From: an uncultured beta proteobacterium
GTDB taxonomy: Bacteria > Pseudomonadota > Gammaproteobacteria > Burkholderiales > SG8-39
Assembly: GCA_903868285.1 (NCBI GenBank)
Contig: CAIPUP010000361.1
Span: 1-22,508, forward strand
DNA: 22,508 nucleotides
Reading direction: 5' to 3'
In this document: piece after piece, positions 6,750-14,893 of the stretch
Layout of the letters: the number at the start of each line of letters is the position of its first letter
How positions within the stretch are numbered: position 1 is the first letter of the stretch
Position numbers and translations under genes: made by a program
Notes under the pieces: generated by a model
Seen by the model: the letters and a program-made list of their open reading frames with translations, nothing else
Database searches by the model: none
Told to the model about the DNA's origin: nothing

Positions 6750-9700
6750 TTGGAAACGCTGCAACCTGGATTCGGCGTTTCTTTCGCCGAGCTCTACACC
6801 CGCCCCGGACTGCAAAAGGTCGATCAGGCCTTTTTAAATTTCTTGCAACAGGCCGAGCCGGCGCTGGCTGAACGCCTGGCGGCCGCCCGCAGTACGCCGT
6901 CCTCGCTGCAAGCCAAGGACGAATCCGCCCTGCTGCTTGATCTGTCGCCGGTACTGGAGCGCTTCCTGTCGCAATTGTTTGGCATCGCCGACGAGGTACT
7001 GGAACTGGCCTCCCGCCATGATGCGCTGTCACCGCTGTGGAACGTCAAGCGCCAATTTGTCCAGCGCAAGGCGCAATCCCGCATCAAACCCGATGAAGCG
7101 CAACAGATCGATGGCCTGGCTTTGGAAGCCGAGCTGCGCGCCCTGTGTGGCCAGAGCCAGGGCAAGGCCGGCGACGGTGGCGCTTTGAACGAACTTGCCT
7201 TGGACGAACTGGCCTATGCGCGCCAGGTCGAGCTGTGGCTGCAGGACGAAGCTGCGCATACGGCACAACTGGAACTGGCATTGCGCTATGCCGGCTGGGC
7301 ATTGCACACCGATGCCGGCCGAGAGCGGGTGCGTGCTGGCGTGCTGTTCAAGGCCCCTGGCAAGACCGATCCGCAAAACCTGCTGCCGCATGTGCATGCC
7401 AGCCAGCAACAGGGTGTCACCGAACATCGCATTGCCCCCGGCCATGAGCGTCAGCGGGAAGGCTTCAAGCTGACCGATCAGGGCACAGACCTCAAGGGCG
7501 CGCTGGACCACGCCAACTATTGCATCTGGTGCCACAAGCAAGGCAAGGACTCCTGCTCGCGCGGACTGCGCGACAAGGCCGATCCGGCGCAGCCACAGGC
7601 CATCGTGTTCAAGAAAAGCCCGTTCGGCGTCACCCTGGCCGGCTGTCCGCTGGAAGAAAAGATTTCCGAATTCCACAGCGCCAAGACACAGGGTATGGCG
7701 CTGTCGGCACTGGCCATCATCTGTGTCGACAATCCGATGGCCGCTGCCACCGGTCATCGCATCTGCAATGACTGCATGAAGGCCTGCATCTATCAGAAGC
7801 AAGAGCCGGTGAATATTCCCGAAGCCGAAACCCGCACCCTCAAAGACGTGCTGGAGCTGCCCTGGGGCTTCGAGATCTACTCGCTGCTGACGCGCTGGAA
7901 CCCGCTCAATATCCGTCGCCCCATGCCGCTGCCGCGCAGCGGCTACCGGGTGCTGGTGGCCGGCATGGGACCGGCCGGTTTCAGTCTTTCGCATCAGCTC
8001 ATGAACGACGGTCACAGTGTCGTTGGCATCGACGGCCTGAAGATCGAATCGCTGCCCGAGCATCTGTCTGGCGTGCGCGAGGATGGCAGCCGGGTCGCCT
8101 TTGAACCGGTGCGCGATATCCACGATCTGTATGAATCGCTCGATCAGCGCGTGATGGCCGGCTTTGGTGGTGTGGCCGAATACGGCATCACGGTGCGCTG
8201 GAACAAGAACTTTCTCAAGGTGATCCGTCTGCTGCTGGAGCGACGCGACAGCTTTGCGCTGATCGGTGGGGTGCGCTTTGGCGGCACGCTCACCCTGGAC
8301 GATGCCTGGGCGCAGGGCTTCGATCATGTGGCGCTGGCCATGGGTGCGGGCAAACCCACCACACTGGATATTCCGAATGGTCTGGCGCGCGGCGTGCGAA
8401 CCGCCTCCGATTTCCTGATGGCGCTGCAACTGAGTGGTGCCGCCAAACCGGACTCGATCGCCAATATGCAAGTGCGTCTGCCGGTGCTGGTGATCGGCGG
8501 CGGTCTGACCGCCATCGATACCGCCACCGAGTCACTGGCCTACTACGTGGTGCAGGTGGAAAAATTCCTGTCGCGCTATGAATCGCTGGTGGCACTGAGC
8601 AACGACGCGGCGGTGCGTGCACGCTGGAGCGAGGAAGAACGCGAGATCGGCGACGAATTCCTCAGCCATGGCCGCGCCATTCGCGCCGAACGCGCGCTGG
8701 CGGCAAAGGAACATCGCAAGCCCTACTTCCTGTCGATGCTGCAGTCCTGGGGTGGCGCCACCATCGCCTATCGCCGGCGTCTGATCGACAGCCCGTCCTA
8801 CACCCTCAACCATGAGGAAGTGGAAAAGGCGCTGGAAGAAGGCGTGGTGTTTGCGGAATGCCTGTCACCGCAGTCGATCGCCCTCAACGGCTACGGTGCG
8901 GCCAGCAGCATGACGCTGTCGCGCCAGGTACTGGCCGAGGATGGCAAGTGGCGCAGCGAAGGTGAAGTCATACTCAAGGCCAATACCATCTTCGTTGCTG
9001 CTGGAACCCAGCCCAACACGGTGCTGGCGCGCGAGGACAGCGCCCACTTTGCGCTCGATGGCAAATACTTCCGCGCCTGTGACGAACAAGGCCAGCCGGT
9101 CAAGCCACAGTACTCGCTGTCCAAGACCGAGCGCGCCGAGGTGCTGCTCTCGCGCCACGAGGACGGCCGCTTTGTGTCGTTCTTTGGCGACCTGCATCCG
9201 TCTTATTTCGGCAATGTGGTGAAGGCGCTGGGCTCGGCCAAGCAAGGCTATCCGGTGGTGTCGCGGGTGCTGGCGCAACGCTCCCCGATCGATGGCCGCG
9301 ACGATGCACGCTTTATCGCCGACATGAACCGCGACCTGCGCGCCACCGTGCATGCAGTCAATCGCCTCACCCCGAACATCGTCGAGATCGTGTTGCTGGC
9401 ACCACTGGCGGCGCGACGCTTCCAGCCCGGACAGTTCTACCGCCTGCAGAACTTCGAAACCCGTGCCCCGGTCATTCACGGCTCGCGCCTGCAAATGGAA
9501 GGCCTGGCACTGACCGGCGCCTGGGTCGATCGTGAGCGCGGCCTGGTGTCCACCATCGTGCTGGAGATGGGTGGTTCCTCCGACCTGTGCGCCATGCTGC
9601 AACCGGGCGAGCCAGTCATCCTGATGGGGCCGACCGGTGCGCCCACGCATATCGAGGCCAACGAAACCGTGGTGCTGGTGGGTGGTGGCCTGGGCAATGC

Positions 9701-10316
9701 AGTGCTGTTCTCCATTGGCCAGGCGTTCCGTGCCGTGGGCTCCAAGGTACTGTACTTCGCCGGCTACAAGAAACTGATCGACCGCTACAAGGTGGCCGAG
9801 ATCGAGGCGGCAGCCGATGTTATCGTCTGGTGCAGTGACGAAGCGCCGGGCTTCACGCCGGGCCGCGAGCAGGATCGCAGCTACACCGGCAACATCGTTC
9901 AAGCCATGCTGGCCTATGCCTCGGGCGCGCTGGGCACACCGGCGATCGACATGCGTCAGGCCGACCGGCTGATCGCCATCGGTTCGGATCGTATGATGGC
10001 AGCCGTCGGTGCAGCGCGTCACAAGGAGCTGGCCGCGCATCTCAAGCCGGGACATCTCGGCCTTGGCTCGATCAACTCGCCGATGCAATGCATGATGAAA
10101 GAGATCTGTGCGCAGTGTCTGCAGCCGCATACCGATCCGGTCACGGGCAAGGTCACCTATGTGTTCTCCTGTTTCAATCAGGATCAGCCGCTCGATCTGG
10201 TGGACTTCGCCGGACTGAACGAGCGCCTGAAACAGAATTCGCTGCAGGAGAAACTCACCGCGCAATGGATCGCGCATTGCAAACCGGCACTGAACGCTGA
10301 ACGGCCGATGGTGTAG
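6750..10316 (+). CDS. Fused GltD/NfnB-like and PyrK/NfnA-like iron-sulfur flavoprotein oxidoreductase
   Basis: A 1188-aa multidomain redox protein. Residues 1-250 are a mostly helical region I do not recognise. Cysteines 258, 261, 269, 299, 325, 339, 342 and 346 can hold two [4Fe-4S] clusters as in GltD/NfnB (TGHRICNDCMKAC matches the GltD second cysteine block). An FAD site GMGPAG (405-410) and a dinucleotide site GGGLTAID (583-590) follow. The half ends with GDLHPSYFGNVVKALGSAK. Residues about 862-1141 are a ferredoxin-reductase/PyrK-like unit: PGQFYRL flavin motif (from 893), GGGLGNA nucleotide motif (978-984) and Cys1114, 1120, 1123 and 1141 for a [2Fe-2S] cluster. This is the cofactor set of NADH-dependent ferredoxin:NADP+ oxidoreductase, next to fdxA. 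The TTG at 6750 is chosen because AAAGAGAG precedes it; no ATG fits. Activity is inferred. Confidence 0.85.
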   Translation: METLQPGFGVSFAELYTRPGLQKVDQAFLNFLQQAEPALAERLAAARSTPSSLQAKDESALLLDLSPVLERFLSQLFGIADEVLELASRHDALSPLWNVKRQFVQRKAQSRIKPDEAQQIDGLALEAELRALCGQSQGKAGDGGALNELALDELAYARQVELWLQDEAAHTAQLELALRYAGWALHTDAGRERVRAGVLFKAPGKTDPQNLLPHVHASQQQGVTEHRIAPGHERQREGFKLTDQGTDLKGALDHANYCIWCHKQGKDSCSRGLRDKADPAQPQAIVFKKSPFGVTLAGCPLEEKISEFHSAKTQGMALSALAIICVDNPMAAATGHRICNDCMKACIYQKQEPVNIPEAETRTLKDVLELPWGFEIYSLLTRWNPLNIRRPMPLPRSGYRVLVAGMGPAGFSLSHQLMNDGHSVVGIDGLKIESLPEHLSGVREDGSRVAFEPVRDIHDLYESLDQRVMAGFGGVAEYGITVRWNKNFLKVIRLLLERRDSFALIGGVRFGGTLTLDDAWAQGFDHVALAMGAGKPTTLDIPNGLARGVRTASDFLMALQLSGAAKPDSIANMQVRLPVLVIGGGLTAIDTATESLAYYVVQVEKFLSRYESLVALSNDAAVRARWSEEEREIGDEFLSHGRAIRAERALAAKEHRKPYFLSMLQSWGGATIAYRRRLIDSPSYTLNHEEVEKALEEGVVFAECLSPQSIALNGYGAASSMTLSRQVLAEDGKWRSEGEVILKANTIFVAAGTQPNTVLAREDSAHFALDGKYFRACDEQGQPVKPQYSLSKTERAEVLLSRHEDGRFVSFFGDLHPSYFGNVVKALGSAKQGYPVVSRVLAQRSPIDGRDDARFIADMNRDLRATVHAVNRLTPNIVEIVLLAPLAARRFQPGQFYRLQNFETRAPVIHGSRLQMEGLALTGAWVDRERGLVSTIVLEMGGSSDLCAMLQPGEPVILMGPTGAPTHIEANETVVLVGGGLGNAVLFSIGQAFRAVGSKVLYFAGYKKLIDRYKVAEIEAAADVIVWCSDEAPGFTPGREQDRSYTGNIVQAMLAYASGALGTPAIDMRQADRLIAIGSDRMMAAVGAARHKELAAHLKPGHLGLGSINSPMQCMMKEICAQCLQPHTDPVTGKVTYVFSCFNQDQPLDLVDFAGLNERLKQNSLQEKLTAQWIAHCKPALNAERPMV

Positions 10317-10348
10317 CGCAGCGGTAGCACCGGCAACAACAGTAAGCG

Positions 10349-10370
10349 GCGCATCCTGGAGGGGATGCGC
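10349..10370 (+). terminator. Terminator-like hairpin after the flavoprotein gene
   Basis: The 8-bp perfect stem gcgcatcc (10349-10356) / ggatgcgc (10363-10370) with a 6-nt loop lies 32 bp after the flavoprotein stop and is followed by the weak pyrimidine tract tgctctttcc. It separates the redox operon from the Bug receptor genes. The short T-run makes it a probable but weak terminator. Confidence 0.45.
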
Positions 10371-10394
10371 TGCTCTTTCCGAGGAGGAGGCCTC

Positions 10395-11420
10395 ATGTCA
10401 CACATCCGCGTCAACCCTGTTCGCATCGCCCGGGCCCGCTTCACGCAGCGACTGCGGATCAGTCTGCTGGTGTTGCTGAGCAGTATCGCCAGCCTGTCGC
10501 AGGCGCAAGGCAATGCCGCTGCCTGGCCGAACAAGCCGATACGCCTGATCAATCCGCTGGGCACCGGCGGCACCGCCGAGGTGCTAGCGCGTCATGCCGC
10601 CAAGATGCTGTCGGACGGGCTGGGGCAACCCATCATCGTCGAGACCAAGGCTGGCGCCGCCGGTACCATCGGTGCCGACTATGTCGCCAAGTCAGCGGCC
10701 GATGGCTACACCCTGCTCTATGGCGTGACCGGTGCCAATGTCATCGCCCCGGCCATCTACCGCAAGCTGCCCTACGATCCGGTCAAGGATCTGGCGCCCA
10801 TCTCGATGCTGTTCAGCGGCACCAACTACCTGCTGGTGCATCCCTCACTCGGGGTGAAATCGCTGGCTGAGTTCATCGCCCTGGCCAAGTCCAAACCCGG
10901 CAGCATCACCTTCGCCTCGGCCGGCAATGGCTCGATGTCTCACCTGAATGCCGAGACGCTCAAGACCATCACCGGTATCGACCTGGTGCATGTGCCCTAC
11001 AAGGGTGGCGGTGCGGCAGCGCCCGACCTGATCAGCGGCCAGGTGCAGATGATGATCGAGACCGGCGCCAGCGCGGTGTCCTTCATCCGTACTGGAAGAC
11101 TGCAGGCACTGGCCGTGACCACGCCGAAGCGCTCGGCCAGCGCGCCCGACATTCCCACCTTCAGCGAACTGGGCTATTCCGGCATGACCACGGTGGTGTG
11201 GGGCGGCCTGTTCGCACCGGGCGGCACGCCCAGGCCCATCCTCGATCGCGTCGCGGCCGAGGTGGCCAAGGCGATGAACAACAGCGCCTATCGCGAGGCG
11301 CTGGCCCAGCTCAGCAACGAGCCTGCGGCGATGACGCCAGATGAGTTTCGCAGCTTCACGCTGGCAGAGATGGCGCGCTACGCCGATGCGGTGAAGCGGT
11401 CGGGTATGAAGATTGACTAA
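10395..11420 (+). CDS. Bug-family (TctC-like) periplasmic solute receptor
   Basis: A 341-aa exported binding protein of the tripartite tricarboxylate transporter family. The basic n-region, hydrophobic core (LLVLLSSIASL) and SQAQG cleavage area give a signal peptide of about 35 residues. The mature part starts with the Bug hallmark WPNKPIRLINP and shows GTGGTAEVLARHAAK, YDPVKDLAPISMLF and HVPYKGGGAAAPDLISGQVQMM, typical of the two-lobed fold that binds small carboxylates. The ATG at 10395 is set by a very strong GAGGAGGAGG five bases upstream; an upstream in-frame ATG at 10365 is therefore rejected. No TctA/TctB permease genes are present, as is common for this expanded family. The ligand is unknown. 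Confidence 0.93.
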   Translation: MSHIRVNPVRIARARFTQRLRISLLVLLSSIASLSQAQGNAAAWPNKPIRLINPLGTGGTAEVLARHAAKMLSDGLGQPIIVETKAGAAGTIGADYVAKSAADGYTLLYGVTGANVIAPAIYRKLPYDPVKDLAPISMLFSGTNYLLVHPSLGVKSLAEFIALAKSKPGSITFASAGNGSMSHLNAETLKTITGIDLVHVPYKGGGAAAPDLISGQVQMMIETGASAVSFIRTGRLQALAVTTPKRSASAPDIPTFSELGYSGMTTVVWGGLFAPGGTPRPILDRVAAEVAKAMNNSAYREALAQLSNEPAAMTPDEFRSFTLAEMARYADAVKRSGMKID

Positions 11421-11458
11421 AAAATTCAATTAAATCAATAAGTTATGCAAAGTCCTCA

Positions 11459-12565
11459 ATGACAACGCTGCGCCAGCGACCAGCGCTGTATACGCCACGA
11501 GCGGGGGCCGACCGCTGGATACGCGCACTTGTTTTAGCGGCAAGCCTGCTTGGCGCTTCAATTGCAGCGCAGGGGCAGAGTCAATCACAGGCAGCAACGC
11601 AGCCACAGTCAGCAGGCGGCGCGACGAGTAACGCCACCAGCAGCGCGGCAGCGGCCGGCCTCGCCGGCTGGCCCAGCCGCCCGATTCATCTGGTGCTGGG
11701 CTATGCCCCCGGCGGCGGCACCGACAGCATCGCGCGCTACCTGGCCGAACGCATCCGCGAGGCCACTGGCCAGGCGGTGGTGGTGGAAAACCGGGTCGGC
11801 GCGTTTGGCAACATCGCCGCGCAGGCGGTGGCCAACGCCAGTGCGGATGGGCATACGCTGCTGTTCACCCCCAACTCCACCCATGCCGCGAATATTCATC
11901 TGCTGAAGAAACTGCCCTTCGACCCACAGGCTGACTTCACGCCGGTCAGCACGCTGGCGCGTGGCGGATTCGTACTGCTGGTGAACCCGGCCACCCTGCC
12001 AGTGGCCAACCTCGGCGAGCTGAGCGCGCTGTTGAAATCACCAGCCGGTGCCAACCGGAATTTCGGCAGCGGCAACGCCTCCGGTCGCATCGCCGCTGAA
12101 CTGTATCGGCAGCTCAGTGGCGTGAACGCGATGCATGTGCCCTACAAGAGCGTGCCGCAAGCCATCAACGATCTGGCGGGCGGTCAGATCCATTTCCTGT
12201 TCGCCGATTCGACTGCAGCGCTGGCGCAAGCCCGCAGCGGCAAGCTGCGCGCCCTGGCCATCACCACCGCCACCCGCGTGAGCTCGGCTCCGGAACTACC
12301 AACCATGGCCGAGGCCGGCCTGCCGGGCTTCGAGCTCTCGACCTGGTTTGCGCTGTTCCTGCCGGCCCGTACCCCCATGGCCATTGCCAACCGCCTGGCC
12401 GAGATCGCCAACCGCAGTCTGGGCAATGAAGCCGGACGGGAATTTCTGCGACGGATCGGCTATGACCCGATGCCCGGAAACCCGGACAGCCTGGCGCGCT
12501 TTGTCGAGAGCGAAACCGCGAAATGGGGACGCATCATTCGCGCTGCTGGCATCGAGCGGGAGTAA
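11459..12565 (+). CDS. Second Bug-family periplasmic solute receptor
   Basis: A 368-aa paralogue-type receptor 38 bp downstream of the first. It has a long basic n-region, a hydrophobic core (ALVLAASLLGASIAA) and a probable cleavage near AAQGQ. A Gln/Ser/Ala/Thr-rich linker of about 30 residues then precedes the domain start GWPSRPIHLVLGYAPGGGTDS. The domain carries KLPFDPQADFTPVSTLA and MHVPYKSVPQAINDLAGGQIHFLF, both family hallmarks. The ATG at 11459 has no good ribosome binding site. It overlaps the stop of a five-codon frame starting at 11444, so re-initiation is possible. The low-complexity linker is unusual and may space the receptor from the membrane or be unstructured. The ligand is unknown; the convergent dioxygenase operon hints at an aromatic or carboxylate substrate. 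Confidence 0.9.
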   Translation: MTTLRQRPALYTPRAGADRWIRALVLAASLLGASIAAQGQSQSQAATQPQSAGGATSNATSSAAAAGLAGWPSRPIHLVLGYAPGGGTDSIARYLAERIREATGQAVVVENRVGAFGNIAAQAVANASADGHTLLFTPNSTHAANIHLLKKLPFDPQADFTPVSTLARGGFVLLVNPATLPVANLGELSALLKSPAGANRNFGSGNASGRIAAELYRQLSGVNAMHVPYKSVPQAINDLAGGQIHFLFADSTAALAQARSGKLRALAITTATRVSSAPELPTMAEAGLPGFELSTWFALFLPARTPMAIANRLAEIANRSLGNEAGREFLRRIGYDPMPGNPDSLARFVESETAKWGRIIRAAGIERE

Positions 12566-12572
12566 CTCTCTC

Positions 12573-12589
12573 CCGCAGCAGACCTGCGG
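12573..12589. terminator. Small hairpin in convergent gap
   Basis: Arms ccgcag (12573-12578) and ctgcgg (12584-12589) surround a 5-nt loop in the 41-bp gap between two convergent genes. No T-run is present on either strand, so a role as bidirectional terminator is only suggested by position. Confidence 0.25.
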
Positions 12590-12606
12590 CAGGCCTGCGC
12601 TCGAAT

Positions 12607-13638
12607 TCAGGCCGCGCGTTCCTCACGTAACAGACCGAGTGCCTGCTGGGCTGCGCGATCGCTGTAGCTGAACAACACACAGCTCTCGGACGCTTCGAAG
12701 CGGCAGTACTCCCAGCTTGGCACCACGAAGGTGTCGCGGGCGCGAAAGGCGAAGCGCTGCTCGCCCACGACCACGCTGCCGCAACCCTCCACCACGCTGT
12801 ACACGGCATTCTCCGAACTGCGCATGGCCTTGCCGTTGAAGCCAGCAGGTAGCCATTGCATGCAAGCCGCCATGGTCGGGAACGGATGCCCGCCATTGGC
12901 CGGATTGACATAGCGCAGCTTGTAGCCCTGGGCCGGATCGGCATCAGCGCGCTGCGACAGCTGTTCGAGCGCCTGGCGCGTGCGGTCATAGGGATAGCGC
13001 AGCACCGGCGTGGCCGTGCCCTGACCCGGCGTGGCGTCGGTGTTGACCGGCAGCAGGCCGCTGCCATAGCGCGCCAGCGCATCGCCATCCTGGCGCGTCA
13101 GCGGATGACTGTCGTGCGGATAGTCCTCGCGAAACATCGCGCCAAACAGCGCCACGATGGCGAAGTCCAGGCCGTCCATCCACACCACCGGCTCGTTACC
13201 GAGATTGCCATGGTCATGCCAGGCCCAGTTCGGCGTGACGATGAAATCGCCCGGACTCATCATGGTGCGCTCGCCACCCACCGCCGTATACGCACCCTCG
13301 CCCTCGACGATGAAGCGCAGCGCGTTGGGCGAATGCCGATGCGACGGTGCCACTTCGCCGGGCAGGATGATCTGCAGTCCGCAATAAAGCGAGTTGGCGA
13401 TGAAGGTCGAGCCACGCAGGCTGGGATTTTCCAGCACCAGCACCCGACGCTCGGCCTGCTTCTTGGTGATGAGCTGGGCCGCCTTGTCCAGCAAGGGCCG
13501 CATGCGTTGGTATTGCCACAGCGCAGGCACACAAGACGAGCCGGGCTTGAGCCGGGCCTGACGCTCCCACAGCGGCATCAGGTCCTGGGCGGAAATCTCC
13601 TGCGAGAACGCCGCCAGGGCCGGACCGAAATCCTGCAT
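12607..13638 (-). CDS. gtdA: Gentisate 1,2-dioxygenase-like double-cupin protein
   Basis: A 343-aa cytoplasmic double-cupin Fe(II) dioxygenase predicted to open the ring of gentisate to maleylpyruvate. The N-terminal cupin carries LPGEVAPSHRHSPNALRF with His100 and His102, and TPNWAWHDHGN with His141 and His143, where the family binds iron. The segment EGEGAYTAVGGERTMMSPGD is characteristic. The second cupin (about residues 250-335) is intact. The ATG at 13638 shares one base with the stop of the upstream methyltransferase gene (TGATG) and has GGGGTGG just upstream; a longer frame starting at 13761 only overlaps that gene. No maleylpyruvate isomerase or hydrolase is nearby. A related substrate such as 1-hydroxy-2-naphthoate or a substituted salicylate is possible. 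Confidence 0.85.
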   Translation of the reverse strand: MQDFGPALAAFSQEISAQDLMPLWERQARLKPGSSCVPALWQYQRMRPLLDKAAQLITKKQAERRVLVLENPSLRGSTFIANSLYCGLQIILPGEVAPSHRHSPNALRFIVEGEGAYTAVGGERTMMSPGDFIVTPNWAWHDHGNLGNEPVVWMDGLDFAIVALFGAMFREDYPHDSHPLTRQDGDALARYGSGLLPVNTDATPGQGTATPVLRYPYDRTRQALEQLSQRADADPAQGYKLRYVNPANGGHPFPTMAACMQWLPAGFNGKAMRSSENAVYSVVEGCGSVVVGEQRFAFRARDTFVVPSWEYCRFEASESCVLFSYSDRAAQQALGLLREERAA

Positions 13639-14747
13639 CAGAGACCACCCCAGACTTCGTTGGCGACTTCCACCACCAGCTCCAGCTTGCGACGCTGATC
13701 GTCCAGCGTCATTTTGTTGCCATGGTGGGTACTGGCAAAGCCGCATTGCGGCGACAGGCACAGGTTCTGCAAGTCGACGTATTTGGTGGCTTCCTCGATT
13801 CGACGCTTGAGGTTGTCCTTGCTCTCAAGCGCCGGCAGCTTGCTGCTGACCAGACCCAGCACCACCTTGCGGCCCTTGGGCATGAAGCGCAGCGGCTCGA
13901 AACCGCCGGAGCGGGCATCGTCGTATTCCAGGAAGAAGCCATCAGTCTCGATCTGCGTGAACACTGTTTCCGCCACGGCATCGTAGCCACCGGTGGCCAT
14001 GAAGGTGCTTTTGAAATTGCCGCGACAGGTGTGTACCGACACCGTCATATCGGCCGGACGTCCGGCAATGGCCATATTCAGGGCGCGGGCGTAGATGGCC
14101 GGCATCTGATCCGGATCGTCGCCCACCTTGCGCCGCGCCTCGCGCGCAGCCGGATCGCACAGCGTGGCAATGCTGGTGTCGTCCACCTGCAAATAACGGC
14201 AACCGGCGGCATACAGGTCGCGAATCTCGGCCTGATAGCCGGCGCACAGATCGGCCCAGAACTGCTCCTTGTCGGGGTAGGTCTGGTCCATCGAAGCACG
14301 ATCGCCACGCAGATGCAGCATGGCCGGCGAGGGCATGCAGAACTTGGGCGTGCCCTTGGTGGTATTGGCTTTCACGAACGCAAAATGATCCACCATGATG
14401 GGCTTGCTGCGACCGAGCTTGCGCGTCACCTTCATGAATGGCGGCTGCTCGTCCGCATTTTTGAACGCTGCACTGCCGTAGTCGGACTGCGTGGTCTCCA
14501 CGCCATCGAAGCCGCACAGAAAATCGATGTGCCACCAGCCTCGCCGGAACTCGCCATCGGTGATGGACGGAATGCCGGTCGACTCCTGAAACCGGATCAC
14601 ATCACGGATGCATTGATCCTCAACCGCCTTCAGGCCAGCAGCATCGAGCTTGCCCTCGCGCGCCTGGGCACGGGCGGCATGCAGTTCGGGCGGACGCAAC
14701 AGGCTGCCAACATGGTCAGCGCGAAACGGGGGCTTGGTGGTGCTCAT
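13638..14747 (-). CDS. MetE C-terminal-like cobalamin-independent methyltransferase
   Basis: A 369-aa protein matching only the C-terminal catalytic half of cobalamin-independent methionine synthase (full MetE is about 750 aa). The zinc ligands are conserved: His239 and Cys241 in VHTCRG, Glu274 in FFLEYDD and Cys335 in SPQCGF. The start FRADHVGSLLRP is the usual beginning of this stand-alone subfamily. The N-terminal folate-binding half of MetE is absent, so it may use another methyl donor or acceptor; calling it methionine synthase is not justified. The ATG at 14747 follows GGAGGAG with seven-base spacing; an in-frame ATG at 14777 is less well placed. Coupling to the ring-cleavage dioxygenase suggests methyl transfer linked to aromatic catabolism, as inference. 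Confidence 0.87.
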   Translation of the reverse strand: MSTTKPPFRADHVGSLLRPPELHAARAQAREGKLDAAGLKAVEDQCIRDVIRFQESTGIPSITDGEFRRGWWHIDFLCGFDGVETTQSDYGSAAFKNADEQPPFMKVTRKLGRSKPIMVDHFAFVKANTTKGTPKFCMPSPAMLHLRGDRASMDQTYPDKEQFWADLCAGYQAEIRDLYAAGCRYLQVDDTSIATLCDPAAREARRKVGDDPDQMPAIYARALNMAIAGRPADMTVSVHTCRGNFKSTFMATGGYDAVAETVFTQIETDGFFLEYDDARSGGFEPLRFMPKGRKVVLGLVSSKLPALESKDNLKRRIEEATKYVDLQNLCLSPQCGFASTHHGNKMTLDDQRRKLELVVEVANEVWGGL

Positions 14748-14893
14748 TGGGGGACTCCTCCTCGGGTGATGCGTCACAGATAGTTGCCGCGACTATTTGC
14801 CGCGAAAGTTCAAGACTGCCACGCAATTTTACGCCGCCGGCTCAGGCCCTTTGCCGGGGCGGGGCTAAAATTCGCGCTCCGCATCGGACTGCC

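Noticed and set aside
7029..8471. Long minus-strand open frame (480 codons) opposite the flavoprotein gene, with a similar one at 8865-10277
   Set aside because: His/Gln/Arg-rich translations with no domain; these are mirror frames of a strongly biased coding strand.
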